From contig NW_026946359.1 of NCBI RefSeq assembly GCF_035222275.1, forward strand, positions 1,860,001 through 1,924,000: 64,000 bases of DNA, in the 5' to 3' direction. A program made the translations under genes and the position numbers. Of the stretch, positions 24,667-36,683 are shown piece after piece. Each line of letters opens with the position of its first letter. The first letter of the stretch is position 1. The stretch comes from Podospora bellae-mahoneyi (taxonomy: Eukaryota > Ascomycota > Sordariomycetes > Sordariales > Podosporaceae). Below the pieces are notes generated by a model. The model ran no database searches, was not told the origin of the DNA, and saw only the letters and a program-made list of their open reading frames with translations.

Positions 24667-25888
24667 ATGAGGGCCTCTTCTATCGCTACGGCCTTGGCCG
24701 GTGGCATAACCATGCTCTCAGCGGCAGTGCAAGCCGATCCAGGGATGATGAACTCGTCTGTTCTGGAAGCCCTCCACGAGGCAGACCGGAGGCCACAAGA
24801 GCTCATCGGTGACCTTCAATGGCTTCGACCTCGCCAGATGAGCCCCGTTTCCCACTTGATCAGATCAATTCTGGTCGATGGCTTCGATGCTCAATCGAAT
24901 GAGCATTACCAATACGTACCTCCCTTGCGTTCGGCAGCTTGTGCTCGAGACACTTGCTGCGTCTGGTGGTACATTGCCAAAGAAATGTCACAACTCTTCC
25001 GTGGCACTGATGGGCAGTGTACAGATGCCGCCCGAGGTGCCATCCGCACCGGATTTCACGATGCCGGCGCGTGGTCCAAGACTACGGGCGATTTCGGGGG
25101 TGCTGACGGGTCCATCGTCCATGCACCCGAGGAGATGCTTCGCCGACCAAACAAGGGGCTTCAAGAGATTGTTCAACAGTACAAGTTTTGGTACGATCGC
25201 TGGGGCCATTTCGGTGTTAGCATGGCCGATTTGATCCAGATGGGCGCCAATGTCGCTACTGTTGTTTGCCCTCTGTAAGTCAATTACATCTTTTTGCCTC
25301 GTTCTCTACTCCGTCTCACAGGTTGCTGACTCTGCCATCTCAACAGTGGCCCCCGCATCCGCTCCTTTGTTGGCCGCCGAGACAACTTCAAGCCTGCTCC
25401 AGACGGACTTCTCCCCAGCCCTTTCGACCCTCCCGACAAGGTCATCGCCATGTTCCGTGCCAAGACTATCCAACCGCTCAGCCTTGCCGCCCTGCTCGGT
25501 GCTCACTCCACCAGCCGCCAACGTTTCTTCAATCCTGCGCGTGCTGGCGCCCCCCAGGACAGCACCCCAGGTGTTTGCGATGTGCTGTTCTACCGCCAGA
25601 CTCTGGCTGCCCGCTCCCCTCCTGATGTCTTCCGCCTCCCCAGCGATGTCGTCTTGGCTGAGCACCCCCTCCTGTTCCCGGCTTTCAAGGCTTTTGCCGG
25701 ACCTGGTGGCCAGGCTCTTTGGGCTCATGTAAGCCTTGTCCTCAGCCTTGTTGTGAAATCCCGCTAACAGGAGTGTGTAATAGGAATACGCCCGCGCCTA
25801 CCTCCGGCTTAGTCTTCTAGGTGTTTTCAACATCAACAACCTGACCGACTGCACCCGGGTGCTACCGCCGAGAACGCTCAAGTGGTGA
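24667..25888 (+). CDS. secreted class II haem peroxidase (ligninase-type)
   Basis: Three exons (24667-25274, 25347-25728, 25784-25888), introns of 72 and 55 bp, 364 residues. A signal peptide (MRASSIATALAGG... to about residue 23) indicates secretion. Class II peroxidase marks are all present: CARDTCCVWWY near residue 92, distal Arg127 and His131 in AIRTGFHDAGAW, the calcium-site GGADGSI, and proximal His256 in LLGAHSTSRQ. The family oxidises phenolics or lignin-like substrates with hydrogen peroxide. Whether it has a manganese site or a surface tryptophan cannot be decided by eye. The C-terminus is short (ends NNLTDCTRVLPPRTLKW), as I recall for ascomycete members. It is convergent with the kinase-like gene. 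Confidence 0.92.
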
Positions 25889-26394
25889 GGTGGGCACGGC
25901 GATACTTGCCGTGGTTGATCGATGGGAAATGGGACGCGCAAGAACATGGCATGACCTGAGACTATGGAAAAACATCACGGGGACTGGACTTGGCTTGGAA
26001 AAGGGGTGGAAAAGAAGGAAGGAAAACGGCACAAAATAAGTAAATAAACACAGGGAGCAAGTACTTGGACGGGATGGACATACCGTAGTTGGAAGTAGAT
26101 CGCTTTGCATACCACTACCATAATTTGTTTCACAAATTGGATTTTCACTGTTGTTTATGGAGCAACATCATTGAAAAGTAGCACAAGGTCGACAACATCA
26201 GCATGCGGCTTTCGAGCCCCGTGTTCTTGGCGCCCCCCTTTTCACGCCAAGACTTTCACAGATCCGAAAGCAAAAATCCATGATCTATTCTCAGCAAAAC
26301 AAGCCAACCTAGCAAAGTCTCTTTTCCGTATATCACCCAACATCTTCGCCCACCAACATATCATATTGCCTCGCTCTTCTTCTTGACTCCACCA
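25889..26394. other. convergent 3' intergenic region
   Basis: Separates the ends of the peroxidase and the kinase-like gene. Nothing else is seen. Confidence 0.5.
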
Positions 26395-29300
26395 TCACAT
26401 CACGCCACCAGTACGCCCAGCACCATCAGCACCACCACCACCACTAGACCCTCTCCTCCTGATCCTCGCGATAATCGCCGGCCTCCTCACCCGCGGACGA
26501 CCGACAACCGCATCAGCCATCGCAGCAACAACACCAGACTGCGCACCACCAGCAACACCACCACCGGGAGGCGGAGACCGACCAACACCACCACCACCAC
26601 CCCTCCTCTCATCAGTAACAACCACCGCCCCCTCTCTCTCCCACCGCCTCCGCACCCCCCCAGGCGCAGCCCACCGAGCCTGCGCCGACGGCCCCAGCGG
26701 CGGCCCCTTTCCCCCATCCTTGAACCAATCCACCGGCTGTTTGTTCTTCGTAGACTTCTTCTCCGGAGTCCCCAGCCTCATCTGACTCATTACCGTCCTC
26801 AACCCATCCAAACTGTCCTGGTCGGGGGTGTATAATGCTTGCTGAGGTGGAACTACAAGCTCGTACCTCTGTCTCCGTCTGGGACCAACCGGTGTGAGGA
26901 CCCGTCGGGTAGTTCTCCTTGCTGCTGGCTGCAACGGGGCAGGGGTGGAGGGCGGGACAGGGGTGAGGTGGAGGCCTGCTACTTTTGGGGTGAGGACTTT
27001 GGTGATATAGTCGTCGGTAGGGCCTGGGTGGGAAGGGGTGGATGGGGGAAGGGCAGGGGGGGCGATGACTGCTCCTGGGGGGAGGATGTTGCTTTGGAAG
27101 TGGAAGACTGGGGGGGGAGGGGGGGCGTCGTCGTCGGTTGCTGCTGCTGCTGCGGCGGCGGCGGCGATGTAGGAGGGGGGTGGTTGCTGGGGGGCTGGGG
27201 AGGGGAGGTTTGGGTTTGTTGAGGGGAGGGGGGGCGCGGGGATGTGGGCTTGGGGGGTGCGGGAGGATTCGCCTTGGGTTTCGGGTTTGCGGCGGAGGAG
27301 TTTGGCGCGTGGTTGGGTTGGGTCTATGGGGTTGTGGCGGCGGACGAGTCTGGTTGTTTGGCGCCCGGGGCGGCGGGTGGGTGTGCTGGCGGGGAGTTGT
27401 TGGGGTTGTTGGGGTGCTTGGGGGGTTGTCAGGTCGGGAGCAGGCGGAGGTGGCGGGGGAGCAGGAGGAGCAGTAGGTGGTGGTGGTGGAGGCGGAGGAG
27501 GCTGTTGCGGTTGCTGAGCCGACTCGGCTGCTGGTTCAGGTTCTGGAGGTACTGGAACCGGTGCCGGGTTTGCAACCGGGACAATGGGGACAACGGGCGC
27601 TTCGCCAGCTGGCTCGTTAAAGAACTGCTCGCACCACTTACGCACATCGGCGTTCCTCTGCCATTCCCATTCCGACTTCACCTCACGATCAATCGCTTGT
27701 TTTAACTCGTGAAATGCTGGTCGTTGTTCTGGCTCTTCTAGCATGCAGGCGACAACGAGGTCGAGCAGCACACGGTCATAGATCCCGTCCCACATTTTGC
27801 CTTGGAGATAACCACCATAGCCCCAGAGCTTCCTCATTTTGGGTTGACCGGTTTTGGGGTCCAAAACAGGGTTGCCAGTATCCGGATCGGTGACCTCCTT
27901 CTCAAAGCACTCATATGGTACTGGATAAAAGGGCAGTTTGCGGAGTGTTATCAGCCCCCACATAACCAGTCCAACATGATAGAGGTTGGTTTTGTACGAG
28001 TATTTGCCGGCAATGCTAGACTTCTTTTCCGGGTCTGTTTCTTCAGCGGGTAGGAGTCCCGTGATGTAGTCCCACTCCTCGGTAAACTGCTCTGGCAACA
28101 GCCATCCCAACCAATATTTACCTCTCGGCCGGGATATGTGCATCAGCTTGGGATCGTTCCGCATTGCATTCCTCATGAAAGTTGTCATTCCAAAGTCTGC
28201 GAGCTTTATGATGGGCATCATCGTGTGAGTGATATCCGAGTCATTGTCCGCAAAGTCGCCAACAAACAGATTTGTCGCATCGAGGTCGAAATGAACCAAG
28301 TCTGGGCTCATTTGGTACTCGCTGGGGGGGAGGATTTCGTTGATGGGATACTTTCCCAGGTGGCGATGAGTGCTATTATATAGCTCCTCTTGGAACCGTG
28401 GGGGGTAGGCCAGAGCGAGAGCGGCCTTCAACAAGCAGTCGAATATCAGCCATAGTACCTTTTCTGGTAACGCTTGTCCGAGCAGGCTCATCCGGCCAAT
28501 CCAGCTTTCGAGACCGCCCCTCCGCATCATTTCCAGGATAAGAGTCGGACCATTGTCGTCCACTTTCCCAATGTCGCTCCTCTCGACCGTCCTGTCCTGA
28601 GGATAGTTCCAGTGATGAAAGGACTGTACAGGATAGCCTTTAGCCCCCGTGCCATCGTCTGTATCGGTGCTGCCATCCGGATCATCGTCCGGGGGCGGCG
28701 TCGGTGGTGGGGAAGGTGTCGGTGTGATGGTCCTTCTCGATGGTCCAGCTTTCGACACGAGTCCTCCAGCCTTTGATACGAGTCCTCCAGCCACGACCCG
28801 CGGATCAACACCTGGTAATGGTGCCGTGTTTTTCTTTCTTTCCGGAGGGCGCAAGTAAACCCTTTGTGTGATATGTCGTGCCCGTGCCAGATATCGGTGC
28901 ATCTGCTTCTCATTTTCCAGCTCGTTGCCCGACATAGCATTCAACGCGTACTTGAAGACCACGTCTTTGGTCCGGCCCTTCAAGTCCTGGATCGTGTACA
29001 TGGCAGCGAGCCCGTTCCCACCAAATCCAAGGAACTTTTTGAAGCCAATTTGCGCCTGTGGAGAGACGATGTACAAGGGAATGTTTTCGAGCTCCTTCTG
29101 GATCTCCTCGGGTGAATTGGACACACCTTTGTCTCCCAGGTCAAACTTGGGAAGACTCCGAATGTTTATCATTGAGTTTTTGTTCTTGTCATTTTCGTGG
29201 CCGGGAGCCTTGCCCGGCAGGGGAAGGTCGTAGTTTCTCCATAGCTCAGGTTTATCGCACTCCTCTTCCCACAGCCTTTGTTTTCCAAGGCGGTAGTAGA

Positions 29301-29427
29301 GGAGGGAGGTTGCATTGCGCTGACGATAGAGGTGGAGCTTTCTCACATAATCGGGGTCGCGGTCCCTGTACCTACGGTCGATGAGGTACCCAGGCTGACC
29401 GGCTTCTTTGCTGACTGCTGGCGGCAT
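26395..29427 (-). CDS. protein-kinase-like protein with long proline-rich tail
   Basis: Single exon, 1010 residues. The ATG at 29427 is used (upstream in-frame codons are TTG, AAC, AAA). The N-terminal ~640 residues form a protein-kinase-like fold: glycine loop LGFGGNGLAAMY (about 134-145), lysine in VVFKYAL (about 159), Glu in NELENEKQMH, a ~70-residue low-complexity insert (TPTPSPPPTPPPDDD), then PTLILEMMRRGG, the catalytic loop VHFDLDATN (HRDLKxxN position, with Arg replaced by Phe and Lys by Asp) and LADFGM (DFG intact). The C-terminal third is proline/alanine/arginine-rich disorder with poly-Pro and poly-Ala runs and a Gly-rich end. Fungi have many such divergent kinases of unknown role. 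Loss of the loop lysine makes activity uncertain. Confidence 0.8.
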   Translation of the reverse strand: MPPAVSKEAGQPGYLIDRRYRDRDPDYVRKLHLYRQRNATSLLYYRLGKQRLWEEECDKPELWRNYDLPLPGKAPGHENDKNKNSMINIRSLPKFDLGDKGVSNSPEEIQKELENIPLYIVSPQAQIGFKKFLGFGGNGLAAMYTIQDLKGRTKDVVFKYALNAMSGNELENEKQMHRYLARARHITQRVYLRPPERKKNTAPLPGVDPRVVAGGLVSKAGGLVSKAGPSRRTITPTPSPPPTPPPDDDPDGSTDTDDGTGAKGYPVQSFHHWNYPQDRTVERSDIGKVDDNGPTLILEMMRRGGLESWIGRMSLLGQALPEKVLWLIFDCLLKAALALAYPPRFQEELYNSTHRHLGKYPINEILPPSEYQMSPDLVHFDLDATNLFVGDFADNDSDITHTMMPIIKLADFGMTTFMRNAMRNDPKLMHISRPRGKYWLGWLLPEQFTEEWDYITGLLPAEETDPEKKSSIAGKYSYKTNLYHVGLVMWGLITLRKLPFYPVPYECFEKEVTDPDTGNPVLDPKTGQPKMRKLWGYGGYLQGKMWDGIYDRVLLDLVVACMLEEPEQRPAFHELKQAIDREVKSEWEWQRNADVRKWCEQFFNEPAGEAPVVPIVPVANPAPVPVPPEPEPAAESAQQPQQPPPPPPPPPTAPPAPPPPPPAPDLTTPQAPQQPQQLPASTPTRRPGRQTTRLVRRHNPIDPTQPRAKLLRRKPETQGESSRTPQAHIPAPPLPSTNPNLPSPAPQQPPPSYIAAAAAAAAATDDDAPPPPPVFHFQSNILPPGAVIAPPALPPSTPSHPGPTDDYITKVLTPKVAGLHLTPVPPSTPAPLQPAARRTTRRVLTPVGPRRRQRYELVVPPQQALYTPDQDSLDGLRTVMSQMRLGTPEKKSTKNKQPVDWFKDGGKGPPLGPSAQARWAAPGGVRRRWEREGAVVVTDERRGGGGGVGRSPPPGGGVAGGAQSGVVAAMADAVVGRPRVRRPAIIARIRRRGSSGGGGADGAGRTGGVM

Positions 29428-30025
29428 TTTGTTCAATATTGGTGATCAGACTGGTGATGGCGCTCTTGGGAGAGATATGGCCTTGCGATTAGCCCGCGCC
29501 ACATCTATAGAGGTGGGCGGCAGACTGTTGATTTTCCTATGGAGTGGTTAATGTCATCAAGCATGTTTGTGTCTGAGATTTGCTGTAAGATAGGTTCCAA
29601 GGCCGTTTGAACAAAGACAACATCGGGACAAACCTTTATAATGAAATCGCGTCAATCATGCCGCATCCGGATGTCGGATGTTGAGGCTACCACAACAAAC
29701 ACATTCACTGTCGCGTTAATTAGGCACGCCTTCATGTATAGTCCAGTGCTCACCTGCCGAGGCACCGGGCAATGAAACTGACTTGATGAGAAGAAGCCCG
29801 AGGTTGTCTCAGTACCTCAGCTTATCGTCACACGACATCCAAAAATAGCAAGCTTTGTCACTCCTCTATCCCAATAGCAAAGTGACAACAAATATACGCA
29901 ATAGAAGACTTGCTCAAAGCAATACATTTACTCAAAGCTCACAAATAGTAACAGATACACAACTTCCTATCCCACCCCCTCCCAACCACCACACCTATGC
30001 CCCCCCAAATTCCACCTCCCACAGC
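29428..30025. other. intergenic
   Basis: 5' flank of the kinase-like gene and 3' flank of the endoglucanase. No gene seen. Confidence 0.5.
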
Positions 30026-31250
30026 CTAAATATACTCCCTCAAGATATTGTTATAATTCACATACCCCGTCCCACTAGGCGGCTCGAAGCTAAACATGTA
30101 ATCTCCCCACCACGGACCCCCAGCCCACCACAACGCCCCCTGCCAAACGTCACTATTCGCCTTCAAGTGATCCAGCAGTCCCCTAACGGCCTGCTTGCAA
30201 ACATCGTTCGGCCCACCAGCAAACTCGCCCAGGATCCCCTTCTTGTTGTTCGCCCTCAACCAGGCAGTAGCACCCACCACCCTCTGCACCCCAATCTGCG
30301 CATTCACACACGCCGGCGCTGTCCCCGACCCGTCAGAGTCCAGGTACTGATGCATCTGGTAGATAATCTTGTTCTCCGGGTCCGTCAGCGCGACAAGGTT
30401 GGTGTTGGTGACGTTCCAAGTCCAGGCTCCGGACCAAGAGTTGCCCTCGACCCAGATGTACTGCTCCTTTGCGCCCGCTGCACGGATTCCGTTGATGGCG
30501 GCTTGGTTGAGCTGGAGGACCAGGTCCTGGGACATGGTGTGGTACTCGTTGTTGGTGTCAAAAATAACACGGGGGTTGTTCACGAACTGAGTGGCGAGGT
30601 TGCGCCAGAAGGTCTGGAAGTCGGCCGTGTTGGTGATGATGTTGCCGAAGTAGCGGCCGTAGTTGTGGGGGTCGAGCACGGCGTAGGCGCCGGCGTTGGT
30701 GATGAAGTTGATGGAGTCGGTGAAGTTGCGGAGGTAACCCGCGTCGAGCGAGTTGGTCAGGCCGTTTTGGGCGAGACGCTCCATGGCGAAGCCGACGCGG
30801 AAGGTGTTGTAGCCTTGGTTAATCAGTGTCTATACCGCTTGTCAGCCACATCTCCTTTCCATCATGTGTCCAAGAGCTTCCTACCCTGATGGCATTATTG
30901 TCCGGAAAGATAAAATGCGTCCCCCAAACACCAGGATACGTCTTCTCTCCAAACTCGCCACCAGCCTGGTTGGTACCGAACCACTTGAACTTGCCCGGGG
31001 CCAAGGTAGGGGTAGAAGCCGCCGAGGTCGTCGCAGCACGGGTGGTCGATGTCGCGAGGGTCGTTGGCTGAGGGGCAGCACCGGGTTGGCACTGGCTGTA
31101 CCACTGGTTGACAAAGACACAAGTGTGCCCAGAGACACAGGTCGTCGCGCCAGACCAGTTCTGACCGCCGCACTGGGCCCAGGCACCGGCTTGAGCAGCC
31201 GCGCCAGCCGCCAGAGTGGCGACGGCACCGGCAATGATAAAGCCCTTCAT
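30026..31250 (-). CDS. CBM1-GH5 endoglucanase (subfamily 5-like)
   Basis: Two exons (30885-31250 and 30026-30829; 55-bp intron, GTAGGA...GCTGAC...TATAG) give 389 residues. The order is signal peptide ([19 protein letters not shown]), a CBM1 cellulose-binding module ([14 protein letters not shown] to QWYSQC), a Thr/Ser/Ala/Pro linker, then a GH5 catalytic domain from about residue 92. The acid/base Glu is at about 217 in IFDTNNEYH, a form I associate with GH5 subfamily 5 fungal endoglucanases, and the nucleophile is Glu about 324 in GILGEFAGG. It should be a secreted endo-beta-1,4-glucanase cutting cellulose chains. A TATA box and a C13 tract (plus strand) lie just upstream. No break is seen. 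Confidence 0.95.
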
Positions 31251-32073
31251 CTTGTCGTGGAGTTCACTGGTAGCAAGACAGGTTGGTCAACAAAACATCT
31301 TCCTGGCAGACGGGAGAACATACTCGCGCTTTTATACCCTTCCTCTTCCCCCCCCCCCCCAACAACCTTCCATCTCTTCAACCGCCCTTGTCGGAGTGGA
31401 GATGGGACCGTTAGCGATGCGGCTCTCGCCATCTCGGCATCACGGTCCCCTTCGATTTGGCAGGGGAGAAGCCGTTGAAGCATGGTGATTTCCGGGGAAG
31501 TCGCCTTGTTCAGTGGAGCGACGTTGCATCGTGCGTTGCTAGACGCAACTCGAGGCGGTCCCTGACATCCCGGAGGGCGGTAGAGGCGAACCCGGATACC
31601 GGAACGGGAATGAATCACCTCACCTTCAAGGGAATTCTGCTGTCTTCTTCCGCGTTGATTGAATGATGAATGACGCGTGCGGAAGAATTGCTTGCGTTGC
31701 GCTGTCCTGTGGTGAGTTGGGCCCGCGGTCCGGAAACGCCCAGCAGTTTTCACCACGGACGAAGGTCTTCCGTTTGTCGTCTTTGGCACAAACGTCCGTG
31801 CCAAGACCTACGATCAAGATTTGCCCAGGACACTGACAAATGCTTGTCATGGTCGGTTAACATGTGCCGCGGATTCAGGGGCAAGACAACGAGAAGATCG
31901 ACTGGATGTGCATATCAACTACTCTCTCTTCATCTTCTTGATGAAGACAGCAAATGCCCTGAATATCTACTCTGATTAGCAGTACAGGATTACAGGGTGT
32001 ATGCCACAAAGATAGATACTGCGATACAACCCATTTCTCCTCCTGACGTCTCAAGACTCTCACTGTTTCATCA
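31251..32073. other. intergenic with endoglucanase promoter
   Basis: No gene supported. A 185-codon minus frame (31247-31804) runs through the promoter and TATA box and has no domain. Confidence 0.5.
31329..31336 (-). promoter_or_regulatory. TATA box of the endoglucanase gene
   Basis: TATAAAAG on the minus strand, about 80 bp before the ATG. A 13-base C run (G on the coding strand, 31348-31360) lies just upstream of it. Confidence 0.5.
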
Positions 32074-33848
32074 TCATCCGGTCCATCCACTTCCAACCCG
32101 TCTTGGGTATATCTTGTCGAACAAAAGCGTGCATCTCCTCGCAAGTTCACTGCCGACATACTCCATCTCAGTCTTTCCTCCCGTGTCAAACCGCAGCCGA
32201 CTAAGCTTCTTGCTGTCAAATTTCTCCCATCGAGCCGTTCCTTGGGCCCGCTCTGTGTTGGGATCAAATGTCTTGATAAAGCTGATCCAGTATTTCTGAA
32301 TCACATCAACGGCGTTTCCGTTGAGCTCTCCCTCTCTATACGTTCTTGGTGCACTGATGTACGGCTCTAGAACATACTCTGGTCCAAACAACGCAGATAT
32401 CTCGCTGACATGAGGGACGCCGAGTCCTGCTGCAATCTGGTCGGGATCCTCGACGTTCCAACGATAGTTCCACGCGTTGTTGAAGCCATGGTCTGGGAAA
32501 GCAGAGCTCATGTAGATGCTAGGGCACATGTAGCGCATGTCACCGTAGACTTGGCTGAGCTGCTCTCTCCAACAGTCTCTTGCGGGGCATCTGTCTTGCT
32601 CCTTCCCCGTGTTCTTCCACGCCTTGTTGAGCAACCACAACTTTCTGAGTGTCAAAAAGGGGTATTGGGTCCTCATCCATCGATTGCTGTGGGCGACAGT
32701 CGAGGTGAAGGGAGAAGTGAAGATGCTGCCGCCATTGGTATCGTCACCCCAGATGACGGGCACCTTGATAAACCTTCCTTGCTTGAACGCTTCGATGAGA
32801 GGTAGGCTGAACATGTCGTAGTCAATCACGGGTCCCCACATAAACAAGGGGTTGAGTGATTGGCCAGGGTATGGTATGCCAGAGCCATGCATCTGAATCT
32901 CTCGGTATGGCTTCTTGCGTAGACAGGTGAGTGCAGCCTCCGAGCTGTTGCTGACGCAGCCGATGCGGACGACAAGATCTTGGAACTGGTAACGGGCTTC
33001 TTTGGCGGTGAGAACATGACCCCAAGCCGCTGACTCGCCGGCGCCAGCGTGGAAAAGGTCTTGATTACGGCCGCCATATGCGGTGAGGTGCCAGGCGATA
33101 CTTGAGGCACCGGCGGATGCACCACCGAGGACAACATGGTCTGGGTCACCACCAAACTGGGCAATGTTCTTCTTGACCCTGCATAGATAAAGAGGGTCAG
33201 TATATGGGCACACATGACCCTCAGTGTCAGACATACCACTTCAAGGCTTGTCGTTGGTCTCGCAATCCATTGTTGGGAGTTAGCTTGTCACCGTCCACGA
33301 GGAATCCCCAAGGGCCGACTCGGTAATTCAAAGTGACGACAACGATGCCCATCTCGCTCTTCTTGACCAGGCCGGTGCCGTTCAGGCGAGGATGGGAGTT
33401 CGCGTTAAACCCTCCACCTTGAATGTAGACGAAGACAGGCAGCTTAGACACCGGGCGTGCTCTGCTGGGAGCATACACATCGAGGAAGAGACAGTCCTCG
33501 GAGTAATTGGCCTCATTATTTTGGCTGGGAAGAACCCCAGTTGGGAGGCAGATTGGACCATGCTTGGAGAAGCATCAGTATCAATGCCCAGAAAACAAAG
33601 ACCAACAGGAAGATACATACCTCGTAGGCATATTGCGTGCCGTTCTCAGGGAGAGGGTCAACTGGGGGCTGGAACCGAAGTTCCCCAAGAGGAGGGGCAG
33701 CGTATCGGATTCCCAACCAGTGGGAGACACCACAATCGAGAACCTGGCCGATGTAGTCCCCATTGCTGAGCTTGACGCGGGGACTAAGGCCCCAGGTCTC
33801 GAGAGGAGAAAGCAACAGGAGGCAGGCGACGGCGATGGTGGGGAACAT
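32074..33848 (-). CDS. secreted type-B carboxylesterase/lipase family protein
   Basis: Three exons (33621-33848, 33237-33562, 32074-33178), both introns 58 bp, 552 residues. The start at 33848 gives a signal peptide (MFPTIAVACLLLLSPLETWG). Family marks: GIRYAAPPLGELRF near the N-terminus, EDCLFLDVYAP, oxyanion-hole region VYIQGGGFNANS, nucleophile Ser about 206 in GGASAGAS, and His about 441 in GVPHVSEISALFG. At the site where the family has its catalytic Glu (usually ...DEGS/NEGT...), this protein reads GDDTNGGSIF, with Gly instead of Glu. The fold looks complete, but hydrolase activity is therefore doubtful, or another acid serves. It lies just upstream of the endoglucanase on the same strand. 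Confidence 0.9.
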
Positions 33849-36683
33849 CGCGAGGAACCAATTGATGTTTCTGGCCCGGCGAGGATCTCGTTGGGCGGTG
33901 GTGGTGGTGTTGGGGGAGAGAAGATGACGGGGCCTCCAGCCCCAAGTCTGAGAACAAGTCCCAGGAGAACGCTTGCAAACAGGTTTATCTTGCTTGCTGT
34001 GCGCGAGCAGACGCAAAATCGATTGGGCGGCAGGAGAAATCACTTACTTGTAGCACCGCGGGCACGCGCGTCAGCCAGCGTGTGGGTACGGCAGGCAGCA
34101 CAATGTTCCGGACGCAGTGGACCATGGGGAAGCCATGAGGAAGCAGTTGTACGTAGGTTCCTTCCATACTAGAGTGCACACCGCATATTCAAGTGATCAC
34201 GGCCTCGAGGATCACATTCTGGTAGGCAGGCACGACAGTCTTTGTGCAACTTGGCACTGGGTCATGGAGCATAAGGTCCTCGATGGGCCCCATGGTCAAG
34301 CTGGTCGAGTAGGGCGAGGCCTATCGTTGCACCACCTACTAAACAGATCTCTAATAGAGGTAGGCATCTAAAGGGAAGCACAGCCTCCTCATGAGATTCA
34401 AATCTCGAAGCTGGAGGATAAGTGATGCCAGTGTCTGCAATATTATATGCTACCTCCTATAAATAAGGCACTGAACAAATAAATATCTATTCCCGACAAC
34501 AGCCAGATCTCTGAGTACCACTACCTTCAATAATTTTGCTTCACAATCACTTGAGCATGTTCCATGACGGAAACATGACTGCGTTTCAGTCTGTCGACGT
34601 GTTGAGAAGGTGCGGATGGATGGTTGATGCATGACCCAACCGGAGCAAGTAGTGGCAGTCCTATCCTATCTTCCGGTGCTGTTCATATGTCAGAACAATC
34701 CGCTCAGGCCTGACCCAATACCTGCTAACAAGGCAAGCTTCGGCTTAATGAGCTTGAATCCACATCAATTCGTGTACCTACCGGTACCTATGAGGTTCAG
34801 TCACATTTGCTTCAGCCGATGGGCAGGGCAGGCTACAAAGAAATGGATGCTTGACAGGATAGACCTGCCCTCATTCATGACAGGGAAAGGGACATTGCTC
34901 GGAGAAATTGATGATGTGAGTTTTGAAATGAAAGAGCAAGCCTAATTGCCTGATCAGTTCCAATGTTGGCCATCCTTGAATACAAAGAAGGAAAGACATG
35001 ACTGTTTGGGAAGGCTCTGTCTCTTGGGATTCATTAAGAACAGTGGGTCCCACAAATGTTGCCTATGTTCCTCGTGACTTATGGTGTGGGAGAGTGGAAA
35101 TGGTCACTGGCGCGCAAAGGGAGGCAAAACAGGTGGTGAGAAAGTAATGATGTGGAAAAGAAAGCTACAAAAGTATGCGAAATACAAGCCCTAACCAAAG
35201 TAACCAACGTGTGGGCTTGACATAAAAGGTGGGACCAGGTGAACTGGGAGCAACCACAAATGGTTTTAAGTGAGGTCCCCGAGGCTCCTTTCATCGCTCA
35301 TCAAGGTAGAGTACACAGTTGATATCGATTCAAAGTAAAGTCCACGGAGGCCACCATTCGTGGCAGTGAAGGGGCAGGAGCTCTGGATAGGCTGTCTCCA
35401 ACGTGTCTGTTGTTTGAGTTGGGCCGAAGTCTGAATGAGGCTCTACCACTCGACTTTGGCATATTTTTCATATCATGAATTATATCATCACGAAGTTCAT
35501 ACTATGATCTTTATTCCTGTCTCAGAATCGTCTCATCATCCAGACCTTAAAGGCTACCCAATCACTAGATGGAACAAGCTCAGCATTTGTTTCAAACACC
35601 ACGCGATCTCGGAACTTGACGAATACGCTAGAAGAACACAAGTGTGGTGCGTGGCCGCGGCTGAACATCAAATACCGGTGATATCGACATGGCTACTGCA
35701 TATCGTGGCAAGTAGAGGATTAGATAGGGTAAGACTTAGCGAATGATCCAAAGTGCTGACCCGAGGGAGTGGTTGGGCGGGCGGGTACACTAGACAACAG
35801 CGCCATCCAGGGGTACCACGAGGCCGGAAGGGGGCGCCGAACGGGAGTGGCATTCATCACCCACCAAAATCACTCATCATCATGGGCCCATCAGAAAGCC
35901 GCTGACCGACGATTCATCAATTCATCGTACCATCCGATGACCTTCGGAGCGTAACCCGGCAGCAAATATTGGTGATGGGAATTTTTGTTGTCCCAGCGGA
36001 GAAGGGGAAGTCGTCGACCGATCTAGAACGCCTCCTTGCAGCACGCTTGCATGGTGGTGTGCATGAGACACCCCTGACTGTCGCCAATCTGGTCAGGGCA
36101 AATGCCAACCGGAGTTCTGGCCGATGCGGGGAGACAACAGCAGCAGCAGAGACCAGATGACAGCTGAACCCCTTGGCGCGCGTGCCATTCCCCGTCGCAT
36201 GTCCGTGAGGTCCCAGTCCCGCGGAATTCAGCGCCACCAGCAACGACAAGCACCGGCATGACCGCCAGCGCCAAGTCCAGGGCTGGCCAATCGCATCGCT
36301 GACACCTTACGGAGATGTAGGTTTTGGTACTGCACCGAAGCAGGAACAGACACCTCCTCCGCCTGCATCCCTGACAGCCCTTCGCCATCAGAACCGACAT
36401 CTACTACCATCAATATGGCACTTTTCGGCTCGGTCTGTTGGGGGGAGAATGGAACATGTTTGTTGATGCCCTTTCTCAGTTTTCATCTTTAAAAGGGAGG
36501 AGGGCTCCCCACTGTGTTGGATCCCGTCTTATCATTGATGCCGGTTGACGATCTTCACCAATTCTCTGCAACACTGCGTCATAAGCCAGGGGTGGATTGT
36601 ACCACCGACGTACCTCTACCCCCCTTCTACGTCACGGTCCCCTAAGCGATATCAACAACACCAGCACCACACAAATAGTGGTG
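33849..36683. other. divergent intergenic region
   Basis: 2.8 kb without a supported gene between the esterase (minus) and the bZIP-like gene (plus). A 104-codon frame at 34631-34945 has no domain or gene context. Confidence 0.5.

Noticed and set aside
29855-30889. 344-codon plus-strand open frame
   Set aside because: It lies antisense to the GH5 exon, whose codon bias keeps the opposite strand open; composition and lack of domain argue against coding.
31247-31804. 185-codon minus-strand frame upstream of the cellulase
   Set aside because: Overlaps the promoter, TATA box and C13 tract and has no domain.
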